DNA of 26,763 bases, from assembly GCA_902362275.1 (NCBI GenBank), contig CABIWB010000016.1:1-26763 (forward strand), written 5' to 3'. Shown in pieces: positions 7,114-15,082 of this stretch; within the stretch, counting starts at the first letter, position 1; each line of letters begins with the position of its first letter. The DNA is from Coriobacteriaceae bacterium. GTDB lineage: Bacteria; Actinomycetota; Coriobacteriia; Coriobacteriales; Coriobacteriaceae. The translations under genes and the position numbers were made by a program. The notes under the pieces are model-generated. The model searched no databases, was not told the DNA's origin, and worked only from the letters and a program-made list of their open reading frames with translations.

Positions 7114-7548
7114 CTACTCACCGGTTTCGATGCGCTCCGGCGTGCTCTCGTGGTAGATGAGCGTAAACGTACCGATCTGGACGGAAGAACCGTCGTGCAG
7201 CGGGGTTGCATTGACGATGGCACCGTCGACCCAGGTGCCATTGAGCGAGCCCAAGTCCTCGATGCGAGCGCCGAGGCCCTCGCGAATAATGCGCGCGTGG
7301 CTGCGCGAAACGGTCATGTCATTGAGGAAGATGCCGTTCGCAGGATCGCGGCCGATGGTGGTCACGTCGTCCTCGAGTTCAAAAGCGGCACCAGTCTGCG
7401 GACCCTTGACGATGGACAGAACGGGGGCGGTGATGCGCACGTTGGCCATGAGGTCGGGAACGGTGACGTCGCTTGAAGGAACGCGGAATACGCAGGTAGC
7501 GTCCGCGGTCTTATCATTCTGAGGCATATTGTTAACCATGTTGTCCAT
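7114..7548 (-). CDS. garA: FHA-domain protein of the GarA/OdhI type
   Basis: A 144-aa protein with one FHA phosphothreonine-binding domain (about residues 43-132): TIGRDP (64-69), SRSHAR (81-86) and GSLNGTWV (100-107). The N-terminal tail carries DATCVFR at 16-22, which aligns with the ETTSVFR phosphorylation motif of mycobacterial GarA and corynebacterial OdhI. In those proteins a kinase phosphorylates one of two threonines and the tail then folds back onto the FHA domain. Here the first threonine is alanine and only Thr18 remains. GarA/OdhI inhibit 2-oxoglutarate dehydrogenase and glutamate dehydrogenase; whether this one does is unknown. The ATG at 7548 has AGGGG 5 nt upstream; a TTG at 7581 is less likely. 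It is coupled to the FtsR-like gene and sits 66 bp after pgsA. Confidence 0.85.
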   Translation of the reverse strand: MDNMVNNMPQNDKTADATCVFRVPSSDVTVPDLMANVRITAPVLSIVKGPQTGAAFELEDDVTTIGRDPANGIFLNDMTVSRSHARIIREGLGARIEDLGSLNGTWVDGAIVNATPLHDGSSVQIGTFTLIYHESTPERIETGE

Positions 7549-7614
7549 GACAACCCCTAACTTATCGCGGACCTGCCGCAAATAATGAACCGTACGTAAT
7601 CATACCCCAACGAA

Positions 7615-8319
7615 TCAGTCTTCGATTTCAGGGTTCAGAAAGTCGATGTCCTCGTCCTCGGGATGCGCGAGAGCCTGTTTAATGGCCGCTCCGCCCTTAA
7701 TGGAGTAGATGACAGCCGTGAGCATGGAGAAGATCACGCCGCCGTACACAAAGAAGATGCCGAGGGGCACCGAGCTTCCGTTGAGGCCCGGGAAGGCCGT
7801 AAGGGATGAAGGTACAAGATGCAGGCCGTCAATAACGGGGAAACCGAGCAGCATGAGCGAGAAACCAGTCATGAGCAGCGCTGTGGCAATCTTTCCCGGG
7901 AAGACGACATCGATGGGGCGACGGTGATAATGACGAACGATAAGCGTGCCGATGCCCAGATAGATGTCGCGGCCAATAATGAGCACGCAGACCCAGATGG
8001 GTAGCTCTCCGCGGACCACCAGTCCCAAGACGCCGGTGAACAGCAGCGCACGGTCGCAGATGGGATCCATGACCTTGCCGAGCCATGAGACCGTCTTAGT
8101 CATGCGGGCGATCTGGCCGTCCATCCAGTCGGTGGAGGCGGCAACGGCGTAGATAACAATGGCGATGACGCGGTTGTTGTCCGTCACAAACAGGTACAGA
8201 AATACCAGGGTGAGGATCAGGCGCGTAAAGGTGATGAAATTGGAGATCGTAAAGATCTTATTCGACGGGTAATCGGAAGTGCCGATAAGCTCCTTTTTGA
8301 TCTTCTTTTTGATGCCCAC
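7615..8319 (-). CDS. pgsA: CDP-alcohol phosphatidyltransferase (phosphatidylglycerophosphate synthase)
   Basis: An integral membrane enzyme that likely joins CDP-diacylglycerol to glycerol-3-phosphate, the first committed step to phosphatidylglycerol and cardiolipin. The catalytic pattern DGx2ARx8Gx3Dx3D is complete, starting DGQIAR and ending with the two aspartates in MDPICD. About five or six hydrophobic segments follow the lysine-rich N-terminus, and the acidic tail ends EDIDFLNPEIED. The GTG at 8319 has GGGGGAG 4-6 nt upstream and is chosen over a frame open to 8454, which would cover the promoter. At 234 aa it is longer than the usual 180-200, mainly at the C-terminus. It heads the pgsA-FHA-MerR-apt-NlpC group. 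A different alcohol acceptor (inositol phosphate, for instance) cannot be excluded from motif alone. Confidence 0.87.
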   Translation of the reverse strand: MGIKKKIKKELIGTSDYPSNKIFTISNFITFTRLILTLVFLYLFVTDNNRVIAIVIYAVAASTDWMDGQIARMTKTVSWLGKVMDPICDRALLFTGVLGLVVRGELPIWVCVLIIGRDIYLGIGTLIVRHYHRRPIDVVFPGKIATALLMTGFSLMLLGFPVIDGLHLVPSSLTAFPGLNGSSVPLGIFFVYGGVIFSMLTAVIYSIKGGAAIKQALAHPEDEDIDFLNPEIED

Positions 8320-8355
8320 AGGACTCCCCCGCTGGTTAACGACAAAACTTTCGAT

Positions 8356-8384
8356 ACTATACCCGTTCCGGCGATGTCTATCCA
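8356..8384 (-). promoter_or_regulatory. Promoter of pgsA
   Basis: The minus strand reads TGGATA (8384-8379) and TATAGT (8361-8356), 17 bp apart, 37 bp before the GTG start. The boxes match consensus at four and five of six positions. Seen in sequence, not tested. Confidence 0.55.
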
Positions 8385-8445
8385 GCGTAAGCATAGAGAG
8401 TCCAGACATGTGGAGGGCGCTTTTAGGCGGCGGGGATTTCGCATT

Positions 8446-8504
8446 CGTGTACATCAGCCTCCAAACATGTCGAAAAATGTCGATTTTGGTGGCTGATGTA
8501 CACG
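8446..8504. repeat. 20-bp-arm inverted repeat
   Basis: 8446-8465 and 8485-8504 are reverse complements at 19 of 20 positions, each carrying GGCTGATGTACACG or its complement, around a 19-nt loop. No convincing T-run follows on either strand. It sits between the tRNA-Pro terminator and the pgsA promoter. It could be a MITE-like element, a structured RNA or a protein-binding site; I cannot choose among these. Confidence 0.8.
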
Positions 8505-8564
8505 TTTTGATTCGGTGATTACATCGAGCGGGAACGTTGTTGCTTTAAGCAAAATAATCATGGT

Positions 8565-8602
8565 GATTAAAACAAAAAAGGTCAGGCACTAGGTGCCTGA
8601 CC
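8565..8602 (-). terminator. Terminator of tRNA-Pro
   Basis: GGTCAGGCAC (minus 8602-8593) pairs perfectly with GTGCCTGACC (8589-8580) around CTA, followed on the minus strand by TTTTTTGTTTT. It starts 11 bp after the tRNA 3' end. Confidence 0.95.
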
Positions 8603-8612
8603 TGCAAACTTC

Positions 8613-8689
<77 letters not shown>

Positions 8690-8731
8690 AAGCCTTTGTT
8701 TGTTGCTGTGCTCTCGCTCGCAACAGGGAGT

Positions 8732-8761
8732 ATATTAACCCGAAACTTTGCCCTTGTGCAA
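8732..8761 (-). promoter_or_regulatory. Possible promoter of tRNA-Pro
   Basis: On the minus strand TTGCAC (8761-8756) and TAATAT (8737-8732) lie 18 bp apart, 43 bp before the tRNA, directly after the coaBC stop. The -35 match is weak. There is no clear terminator between coaBC and the tRNA, so readthrough from coaBC is also possible. Confidence 0.4.
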
Positions 8762-8769
8762 GAACTTTT

Positions 8770-9981
8770 TTAAATATTTTGAAGCAAGTCCAAAATTGTA
8801 TCTGCGAGCTGGGGTTTTGTTAGCACGGGAAGTTCTTGCGTGCCCGCTTTGCTCACGATCCAGGCCTTGTTGGTATCGGTTCCAAAGCCCGAATCGGCGC
8901 GCGAGACATCGTTGGCGATAATGGCATCGCAACCCTTGCGCGCAAGCTTGCGCTGCGCGTACTCCACGACGTTATCGGTCTCGGCCGCAAAGCCGATCAC
9001 GCACCGCTCTCCCTTTTGGCGCGAGAGCTCGGCCAAAATATCGACCGTCTCGACCAGTTCGATGCGATCCAGGCGCTCGTTGGCCTTTTTGAGCTTATGG
9101 TCGGCAGGGGTCGCGGGGGTGTAGTCGGCGACAGCGGCCGCACAAATGGCCGCATCAGCCGTCTGAAAGGCGCTCAGCGCTGCCTGCAGCATCTCTTCGG
9201 CGGTCTGCACGCGCACGCACTCCACGCCGTGGGGAACATCGAGCGATGTCGGCCCCAGCACAAGCGTGACCGCAGCACCGCGGCGAGCGGCCTCCCCCGC
9301 CAGGGCGATGCCCATCTTGCCCGACGACCGGTTTCCGATGAAGCGTACGGGGTCGATCGGCTCGTGCGTGGGGCCGGCGGTGATCACGATTCGCTTGCCC
9401 GCAAGGTATTGCGGGACGGGGTTCAGCACCTCGCAGATGGCCTCGACGATGTCCTCGGGCTCGTTCATGCGTCCCGTGTCCACGTCGCCGCAGGCAAGGT
9501 AGCCGCTGCCGGGTCCCACCACATGGACACCACGCTCGCGCAGCGTGGCCATGTTGGCCTGCGTCGCCGGCGCCTTCCACATGCCGTTGTTCATAGCGGG
9601 TGCGATCACGATGGGTCGCGGCGTCGCAAGCAGCGTGGTGGAGATGAGGTCATCGGCGATACCGTTTGCCATCTTGGCGATGATATTGGCCGTCGCGGGC
9701 GCCACGACCACCAGATCGGGCTCCTGCGCCAGCGAAATGTGGTGGATGGGGTCGGAGGGATCGTCGAATAGGCCCACGGCAACGGGCTCGTTGGTGAGCG
9801 CGCGGAAGGTAAGCGGCCCCACGAACTCCGTGGCATGCTCGCTCATAACGACCTTGACGCGCGCGCCGCGCTTTTGCAGCAGGCGCACGATATTGCACGA
9901 CTTATAGGCGGCGATCCCGCCGGTAATGCCCAGCAGGATCGTTTTTCCCTCAAGTTGCATTGAATTGTTGGATGCCGTCAT
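8770..9981 (-). CDS. coaBC: Bifunctional phosphopantothenoylcysteine decarboxylase/synthetase
   Basis: Carries out two steps of coenzyme A synthesis: CTP-dependent joining of cysteine to 4'-phosphopantothenate (CoaB) and FMN-dependent decarboxylation to phosphopantetheine (CoaC). The CoaC half (about residues 9-185) has GITGGIAAYK, catalytic His81 (HHISL), the APAMNNGMW substrate clamp and ACGDVDTGRM with the active-site cysteine. The CoaB half (about 190-403) has the start motif ITAGPTHEPIDPVRFIGNRS, AAVADY and the lysine motif KLKK. At 403 aa it has normal length. The ATG at 9981 lies 3 bp after the stop of the zinc-ribbon gene, with AAGGAAG upstream. It is last in the 17-kb minus-strand gene run. 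Confidence 0.96.
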   Translation of the reverse strand: MTASNNSMQLEGKTILLGITGGIAAYKSCNIVRLLQKRGARVKVVMSEHATEFVGPLTFRALTNEPVAVGLFDDPSDPIHHISLAQEPDLVVVAPATANIIAKMANGIADDLISTTLLATPRPIVIAPAMNNGMWKAPATQANMATLRERGVHVVGPGSGYLACGDVDTGRMNEPEDIVEAICEVLNPVPQYLAGKRIVITAGPTHEPIDPVRFIGNRSSGKMGIALAGEAARRGAAVTLVLGPTSLDVPHGVECVRVQTAEEMLQAALSAFQTADAAICAAAVADYTPATPADHKLKKANERLDRIELVETVDILAELSRQKGERCVIGFAAETDNVVEYAQRKLARKGCDAIIANDVSRADSGFGTDTNKAWIVSKAGTQELPVLTKPQLADTILDLLQNI

Positions 9982-9984
9982 CGT

Positions 9985-10704
9985 TTAAGCTTCCTTGCTC
10001 GGGAGTACCAGGAGGCGGTGGCAGTACGGGCAGTGCGTAATTGACCTACCGTCGTGGTTGAGGTCGCTCATGGACGATGCCTGCAGCGCGGTGTGGCAGA
10101 CTGTGGGGATGTTGCCCTGGATGGTCTCGACGGCCAGGCCGCGGAACTGCTTGAGCAGACGCTCGTAGTCGGTGAGCACGTCGGCCGGCAGCGTGGCGGC
10201 AAGCGCGGTGCGTTCCTTAGTGGCGGCGTCAATCTGAGCCTGCAGGTCGGCAGCCTTAGCGCGGGCGGCCTTGGTATCGGCCTTCACGCCCTCCTCGAAC
10301 TTGGCGATAATTGCCTGTGCGCGGGCCTCGCGGTCGAGCGCCTCCTTATGGGCGACAACGACGTCCTTGCGGGTGTGCTCAATCTTGTCCAGACGCTTGG
10401 CCAGGGTTGCGAGTTCATTCTCCAGGTCCTGAACCTCACGGTAGTCGGAACCGTCGACGTGGCGCTTCTTGGCAGCCTCAATGGCGTTGTTGGTCTGAAT
10501 CTCGGTGGTGTTGAGATCGTCGAGCTCAATGTCCAGGTCCTTGCGCTGGGCGTAGAGCTTGGTCATCTCGGCTTTGAGCTTAACGTAGGTCTTACGCTTG
10601 GAAGCGAGCTCCTTGAGCTCCGGCATATTGGCAAGTTCGCTCTTGTTGCGGGCGAGCTCCAAATCGATCTGTTGCAGCTTGAGTAGCGTAGCGCCGGCGC
10701 TCAT
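9985..10704 (-). CDS. Coiled-coil protein with degenerate C-terminal zinc ribbon
   Basis: A 239-aa cytoplasmic protein, nearly all long charged helices (about residues 5-185) predicted to form a coiled-coil hairpin, ending in a small zinc-ribbon-like region. This is the actinobacterial C4-type zinc-ribbon family (DUF164/CT398-like), usually encoded next to Nif3-like proteins, as here. The second knuckle CPYCHRLLVL (Cys225, Cys228) is intact. The first, normally CxxCH, reads PTVCHTAL, so one expected cysteine is missing (Cys203 and His204 remain). The ATG at 10704 overlaps the Nif3-like stop by 4 bp (ATGA) and has AAAGGAG upstream. The function of the family is not established; a role in RNA or protein handling has been suggested from structure. 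Confidence 0.82.
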   Translation of the reverse strand: MSAGATLLKLQQIDLELARNKSELANMPELKELASKRKTYVKLKAEMTKLYAQRKDLDIELDDLNTTEIQTNNAIEAAKKRHVDGSDYREVQDLENELATLAKRLDKIEHTRKDVVVAHKEALDREARAQAIIAKFEEGVKADTKAARAKAADLQAQIDAATKERTALAATLPADVLTDYERLLKQFRGLAVETIQGNIPTVCHTALQASSMSDLNHDGRSITHCPYCHRLLVLPSKEA

Positions 10705-11510
10705 AAGTTCTCTCCTTTTGTCACAGTCCACCATTGGCAAGGGTTCAGTATTTTAATCGCATGACGGGGGTCGACCCCGGCGTCAACTGCAGAGTTCATC
10801 AATATATCAACGAACGGCTCCTCGGAGCGGTCGTGGCCGAGCAAGATCACCGGTAGCCCACGCAAGGCAAGGTCCTGCGCCACGTGATAGCCTGCCTCGC
10901 CCGTCACGACAACATCCGCACCGGCGGCGATGGCGAGCTCTCCAAAGTCGCCCAGGGAGCCGCCCAAAATGGCGACGGTGCGGCACGGGCGATCAACTTC
11001 GCCCCACACACGCGGGTCGCTGCCGAAGGCTGTGGCAGCACGGGTGGCAAGATCGCGCAGCGTGCACGGGTCGTTGAGCGTTGCAAGCGCGCCCAGGCCG
11101 GTCGGCTCGGGGTCGTCCACGTGCTCCAGTGAGCTCACGGGTACGGCACCCAGCAGCTCACTCAGGCAGACGCGGGCTTCGTGCGAGCGGTCCAGGTTGG
11201 TGTGGAGCGAGATAATGCTCACGCCGCAACGCGCTGCCTCGTAGAGCGCCGCGCTGCATTGGGGGCGTGCGGAATCCGACGGACAAAACGCCTCGGGCGC
11301 CTTGATGTATATGGGATGATGCGTCAGCAGCACGTTGGCGCCGCCTTCTTGGGCGCGGCGAACATTAGCTTCGGTCGCATCGAGCGCGCAGGCAACGCCG
11401 GTGATCTCCGCGGCCGGATCGCCAACGGAGAGTCCTACGTGATCCCAGCCCTTGGCGTCCGCCTTGGGGTAGCGCGCCAGCAGCCCACGTTCAAGCTCGG
11501 CGACGATCAT
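10701..11510 (-). CDS. Nif3-like dinuclear metal-centre protein
   Basis: A 269-aa member of the Nif3/YqfO family, cytoplasmic ring-forming proteins with a two-metal site. The family is often labelled GTP cyclohydrolase I type 2, but its real role is unsettled. Metal ligands are visible: THHP (His64, His65), HTNLD (His103, Asp107), and the C-terminal pair His226 and Glu230 in LLGHDRSEEP. WDHVGLSVGD near residue 22 is the family opening motif. The extra PII-like insert of YqfO is absent, so this is the short form. Both ends overlap neighbours by 4 bp, with the cysteine desulfurase upstream and the zinc-ribbon gene downstream, indicating translational coupling. Confidence 0.9.
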   Translation of the reverse strand: MIVAELERGLLARYPKADAKGWDHVGLSVGDPAAEITGVACALDATEANVRRAQEGGANVLLTHHPIYIKAPEAFCPSDSARPQCSAALYEAARCGVSIISLHTNLDRSHEARVCLSELLGAVPVSSLEHVDDPEPTGLGALATLNDPCTLRDLATRAATAFGSDPRVWGEVDRPCRTVAILGGSLGDFGELAIAAGADVVVTGEAGYHVAQDLALRGLPVILLGHDRSEEPFVDILMNSAVDAGVDPRHAIKILNPCQWWTVTKGENL

Positions 11511-12685
11511 GCGGCACCCACGATCGAGAGCAGCGTCTGGGCAAACTCGTCCAGGTCGACAGGGTTCACACGGTCATCAAACGAGATACGCAGAGCGCCC
11601 AATGCCTGCTCGCGACCAATGCCCATGGCGCTGAGAACATGGCTCGGGTCCATGCTGCCGCTCGAGCATGCCGAGCCTGCCGACACCTCAAAGCCGGCGG
11701 CGTCGAGCTTGATGATGAGCTCCTCGGAGTCCATGCCGTCAATGTAGATCGATACCATGCCGGGCAGACGGTCGGCTTGCGCGTAGTCGCCCATGGTGGC
11801 GTGAATGCGCGGATGGGCCGTAAGCGTGGCGTAGAGCTTGTCGGATAAGGCCTGCAGCGTTGTACGCTCCTGGGCCACGCGGGGCGCCAACGTGCGGGCG
11901 GCAGCGGCAAAAGCCAGCTGTGTACGCAGGTCCTGCGTGCCGGCACGACGACCGGCCTCCTGTCCGCCGCCAAAGATGCGGGGTCGCAGTGGGGTGCGGG
12001 TCTTAACGTAGAGCGCGCCAGATGCCACAGGACCGCCGATCTTGTGCGCGGCAACGGTCATAGCATCGACGCCCAGCTCGGTGACATCGAGCGGAATATG
12101 CAAGTAGCCTTGGATGGCATCGGTATGAAACAGGGCGCCGGCAGCATGTGCGGCGGCGGCCAGCTCGCGGATGGGCTGCACCACGCCGGTCTCGTTGTTG
12201 GCAACCATGATGCTCACGAGCGCCACGTCGTCGCCTAGTAGCTCGACAAGCGTGGCGGGCTCAATGTAGCCCATGCGGCAGGGCTGCACCAGGTCGACGC
12301 TAAAGCCTGCGGCACGCAGCAGCGGCAGGTTGTCCAGAATCGAATCGTGCTCGATGGCAGATACGATCACGCGGTTACGCTTACGGTCGCGCTGACGTGC
12401 ACCCTCGGCAAGACCGAGTAGCGCCAGCTGGTTGGCTTCGGTGCCGCCGTTGGTCAGAACAATCTCAGACGGGCGAACGCGCGCGCCAAAGCTGCGGGCA
12501 ATCTCGCGACGTGCAACCTCCAGACGCGCGGCAGCCTTGCGGCCGAGCGAGTGCAGCGAGTTGGGGTTGACGCCCGCTAGCTCGCTATCGTCGTACTCAC
12601 GCTGCGCAAGGCGCGCCTCGGCGCGCATGGGCGTCGAGGCGGCGTAGTCAAGATTCACGGGTATGCGGTTTTGACCTGCGGTCAT
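11507..12685 (-). CDS. nifS: Cysteine desulfurase (NifS/IscS family)
   Basis: A PLP enzyme that takes sulfur from cysteine as an enzyme-bound persulfide for Fe-S clusters or tRNA thiolation. At 392 aa it has the usual class V landmarks: LDYAASTP near the start, GGTEANQLAL (80-89), His113 stacking on PLP, HTDAIQ (187-192), PLP lysine 215 in VAAHKIGGP, and mobile-loop Cys340 in SAGSACSSGSMDPSHVL. The long SACSSG loop favours the group I (NifS/IscS) type. No iscU or sufBCD is adjacent. ispH and the DUF512 radical SAM gene in the same run need Fe-S clusters, and der/rluB act on RNA, so either sulfur use is possible. The start at 12685 has AGGAGG about 11 nt upstream, slightly long. Confidence 0.93.
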   Translation of the reverse strand: MTAGQNRIPVNLDYAASTPMRAEARLAQREYDDSELAGVNPNSLHSLGRKAAARLEVARREIARSFGARVRPSEIVLTNGGTEANQLALLGLAEGARQRDRKRNRVIVSAIEHDSILDNLPLLRAAGFSVDLVQPCRMGYIEPATLVELLGDDVALVSIMVANNETGVVQPIRELAAAAHAAGALFHTDAIQGYLHIPLDVTELGVDAMTVAAHKIGGPVASGALYVKTRTPLRPRIFGGGQEAGRRAGTQDLRTQLAFAAAARTLAPRVAQERTTLQALSDKLYATLTAHPRIHATMGDYAQADRLPGMVSIYIDGMDSEELIIKLDAAGFEVSAGSACSSGSMDPSHVLSAMGIGREQALGALRISFDDRVNPVDLDEFAQTLLSIVGAA

Positions 12686-12691
12686 AAGGGT

Positions 12692-13363
12692 TTATGCCTC
12701 CTGTGCAGCCTCGTTGCCCAGCTTCTGCAGCAGCGCAACCTCGGCAGCGGGATCTTCGGACTTAAATACGGCAGAACCGGCCACGAGCACGTTGGCGCCG
12801 GCCTTGACGACCTCGGCAATGTTCTTGGAAGAAATGCCACCGTCGACCTCGATGAGGGGCGAAACGCCGTGACGCTCGCACATGGCCTTGAGCTCGTGGA
12901 GCTTAGCGATGGTGCCCGGGATAAAGCTCTGGCCGCCAAAGCCCGGGTTCACGCTCATCAGCAGCACCATATCGACGACGTCGATGATGCTCTCGAGCAC
13001 GCACACGGGGGTGGCGGGGTTGAGCACCACGCCGGCCTTAACGCCGCGCTGTTGCAGATGGGTGAGCGTGCGGTGCAGGTGCGTGGAAGCCTCGTAGTGC
13101 ACGGTGATCATATCGGCACCGGCGTCGGCGTACCAATCGACCGTCTCATCGGGGTTCGACACCATCAGGTGCGCGTCGACCGGTACATCGGTGGAGCGCT
13201 TGACGGCCTTAAGGATGTCAACGCCAAAAGTGAGGTTGCCGGTAAAGTGACCGTCCATAACGTCGAAGTGCACATAGTCGGCGCCGGCGATCTTGTCGAG
13301 GTCGCCCTTGAGGTTGGCCATATCGGCCGAAAGGATGGACGGAGCCATTTTAATGGAACCCAT
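12692..13363 (-). CDS. rpe: Ribulose-phosphate 3-epimerase
   Basis: Interconverts ribulose-5-phosphate and xylulose-5-phosphate in the pentose phosphate pathway. A 223-aa TIM barrel. It has APSILSAD at the start, the metal/catalytic motif HFDVMDGHF (Asp34, His39), HLMV, MSVNPGFGGQ, and the second catalytic aspartate in EVDGGIS (Asp174). The phosphate-binding end is GAN-LVAGSAVF. The ATG at 13363 follows GAAAGG. It is 18 bp after gpsA and 6 bp before the desulfurase start. Confidence 0.97.
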   Translation of the reverse strand: MGSIKMAPSILSADMANLKGDLDKIAGADYVHFDVMDGHFTGNLTFGVDILKAVKRSTDVPVDAHLMVSNPDETVDWYADAGADMITVHYEASTHLHRTLTHLQQRGVKAGVVLNPATPVCVLESIIDVVDMVLLMSVNPGFGGQSFIPGTIAKLHELKAMCERHGVSPLIEVDGGISSKNIAEVVKAGANVLVAGSAVFKSEDPAAEVALLQKLGNEAAQEA

Positions 13364-13381
13364 GGTAGAAGCCTTTCTGCG

Positions 13382-14389
13382 CTAGTCGGTGAGTCCGTAG
13401 AACTCTTGGGAGGGTACGCGGTCGGTAAGAATCTCGAGCGCCCTATCCAAAGTAACACCGTTGTAGAGCGTTTGCTCCACGGCAAAGGTGAGCGGAATGT
13501 CTACGCCCAGTGAACGGGCAAGCTCGCTCACGCTGCGGGCCGCGACGGCGCCCTCAACAACCATATGCGTGCGCGTCTGATACTCGTCGAGCGACACGCC
13601 GTGGGCAAACTCGTAGCCAAAGGTGCGGTTGCGCGAATGCTCCGAGGTGCAGGTGGCAATGAGGTCGCCCATGCCGGCAAGTCCCATGCAGGTCATAGCT
13701 TGACCGCCGCGGGCGTGCACCAGACGGCTGATCTCTGCCAGGCCGCGCGTCATGATGAGGGCGAGCGTGTTGTCGCCCGCACCGGTGCCGGCGGAGATTC
13801 CGCATACGATCGCGATGACATTTTTCATGGCGCCGCAAACCTCGACGCCGGTCATGTCCTGCGACAGGTAGATGCGGAAGGCCGTGGATAGGAGCAGGTT
13901 CTTAAAGGTCTCCCCTACCTGCGCGTCTTTGCTGGCGATGACGGCGGCAGAAAGTCCGCCGCGGCAGATCTCCTCGGCATGGTTGGGGCCCGAGAGCGCC
14001 GCCACGCGCGTCTCGTTGCCAATCTCGCTGGCGATGACCTCGCTCATGAGCAGGCCGGACTCGGGCTCAATGCCCTTGGTGAGGCAGAGCACCGGGGTAT
14101 CGGCGGCGATAAAGGGCGCGGCCTGGTGGCACACGCTGCGAAGGTGCGTCGAAGGAACGGCGAAGATGATGGCCTCGGCGCCGTCGAGTGCCTGCACCAG
14201 GTCCGTGGTGGCGACGACGTTGCCGGGCAGCTTGTAGTCCACAAGGTAGCGGGGGTTGCGGTGCTCGCCATTGATGCCGGCGGCCGTCTGCTCGCTGTGG
14301 GCCCACATGGTCACGCGCTCGGCTCGCGCGGCGGCAAGGCCGGCGACGGCGGTTCCCCAGGAGCCGGAGCCAATCAGCGCAACATTCAT
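13382..14389 (-). CDS. gpsA: Glycerol-3-phosphate dehydrogenase [NAD(P)+]
   Basis: Reduces dihydroxyacetone phosphate to sn-glycerol-3-phosphate, the backbone for phospholipids. At 335 aa it is full length. It has the Rossmann loop IGSGSWGTA (6-14), FAVPSTHLR, CLTKGIE (Lys105), LSGPNHAEE, the active-site lysine 189 in CGAMKNVIAI, and GLAGMGDLIATCTS. The ATG at 14389 follows GGAGAG, 9 bp after plsY. Supply of its product to PlsY, encoded just upstream, is the obvious functional link. The next enzyme, PlsC, is encoded further upstream in the same run. Confidence 0.97.
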   Translation of the reverse strand: MNVALIGSGSWGTAVAGLAAARAERVTMWAHSEQTAAGINGEHRNPRYLVDYKLPGNVVATTDLVQALDGAEAIIFAVPSTHLRSVCHQAAPFIAADTPVLCLTKGIEPESGLLMSEVIASEIGNETRVAALSGPNHAEEICRGGLSAAVIASKDAQVGETFKNLLLSTAFRIYLSQDMTGVEVCGAMKNVIAIVCGISAGTGAGDNTLALIMTRGLAEISRLVHARGGQAMTCMGLAGMGDLIATCTSEHSRNRTFGYEFAHGVSLDEYQTRTHMVVEGAVAARSVSELARSLGVDIPLTFAVEQTLYNGVTLDRALEILTDRVPSQEFYGLTD

Positions 14390-14398
14390 GACTCTCTC

Positions 14399-15082
14399 CT
14401 ACTTATCGTCGGGCTCGGTGACGCGCTTGGTAAACGAGAGCTTGGACTCCTTACCGGTCATGAGCTTTTTGATGTTCGCACGATGGGCCCACACCACGGT
14501 GATGCCGATTATCGCCATGCAGAACTTGAGGCCCAGGCTGCTGTACGGAAAGACCGCGCAAGCAGCGATTGGAAGACCGATGGCCGCGGCAAGCGAGCCC
14601 ACCGACACAAACTTGGTGATGGCGACGGCCACGATAAACATGCCCAGCAGCGACAGGCCAATTGGCCAATACCAGGCGAGGATGACGCCCAGACCAACTG
14701 CGATTCCCTTGCCGCCATGGAAATTGAGGTAGGGCGAGAAGATGTGGCCCCACACCGCTGCCAGGCAGATGACGCCGAGCATCCAGTCGCCGGCGGCGCC
14801 GGGGGCCATAATGCTCACGGGGAAGCCATAGCCCAAGTCGGCAATGAGCGGACGCGCGATAAGGACACAGATGGCGCCCTTAAGGCAGTCGAGCAGCAGC
14901 GTGAGCGCGGCCACCTTGGGGCCGGCCACGCGCAGCGCGTTGGTGGTGCCGATGTTGCCGGAGCCCGCCTTGCGAATGTCCGTGTGGTTGAACACGCGGC
15001 CCAAGATCAGGCCAAACGGAATCGCTCCGATAAAGAACGAGACCACGGCGCAGATGGCGGTCAGAAGAATCGGATTATGCAT
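14399..15082 (-). CDS. plsY: Acyl-phosphate:glycerol-3-phosphate acyltransferase
   Basis: A membrane enzyme that moves an acyl group from acyl-phosphate to glycerol-3-phosphate to give lysophosphatidic acid. At 227 aa it has about five membrane segments. The three family motifs are SGNIGTTNALR, GHIFSPYLNFHGGKGIAVGLG, and a late cytoplasmic motif around AHRANIKKLM. The ATG at 15082 lies inside der (8-bp overlap) with AAGGAG 7 nt before it; a frame open to 15130 has no supporting site. FakB-type proteins feed the acyl-phosphate pool PlsY uses, which links this gene to the DegV-like gene at 3471. No plsX is in the window. Confidence 0.95.
   Translation of the reverse strand: MHNPILLTAICAVVSFFIGAIPFGLILGRVFNHTDIRKAGSGNIGTTNALRVAGPKVAALTLLLDCLKGAICVLIARPLIADLGYGFPVSIMAPGAAGDWMLGVICLAAVWGHIFSPYLNFHGGKGIAVGLGVILAWYWPIGLSLLGMFIVAVAITKFVSVGSLAAAIGLPIAACAVFPYSSLGLKFCMAIIGITVVWAHRANIKKLMTGKESKLSFTKRVTEPDDK

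Noticed and set aside
8836..9771. Long plus-strand frame (311 codons) opposite coaBC
   Set aside because: It is Arg/Gly/His-rich with no family motif, and the opposite strand carries an unmistakable coaBC. GC-rich codon bias keeps the antisense frame open.
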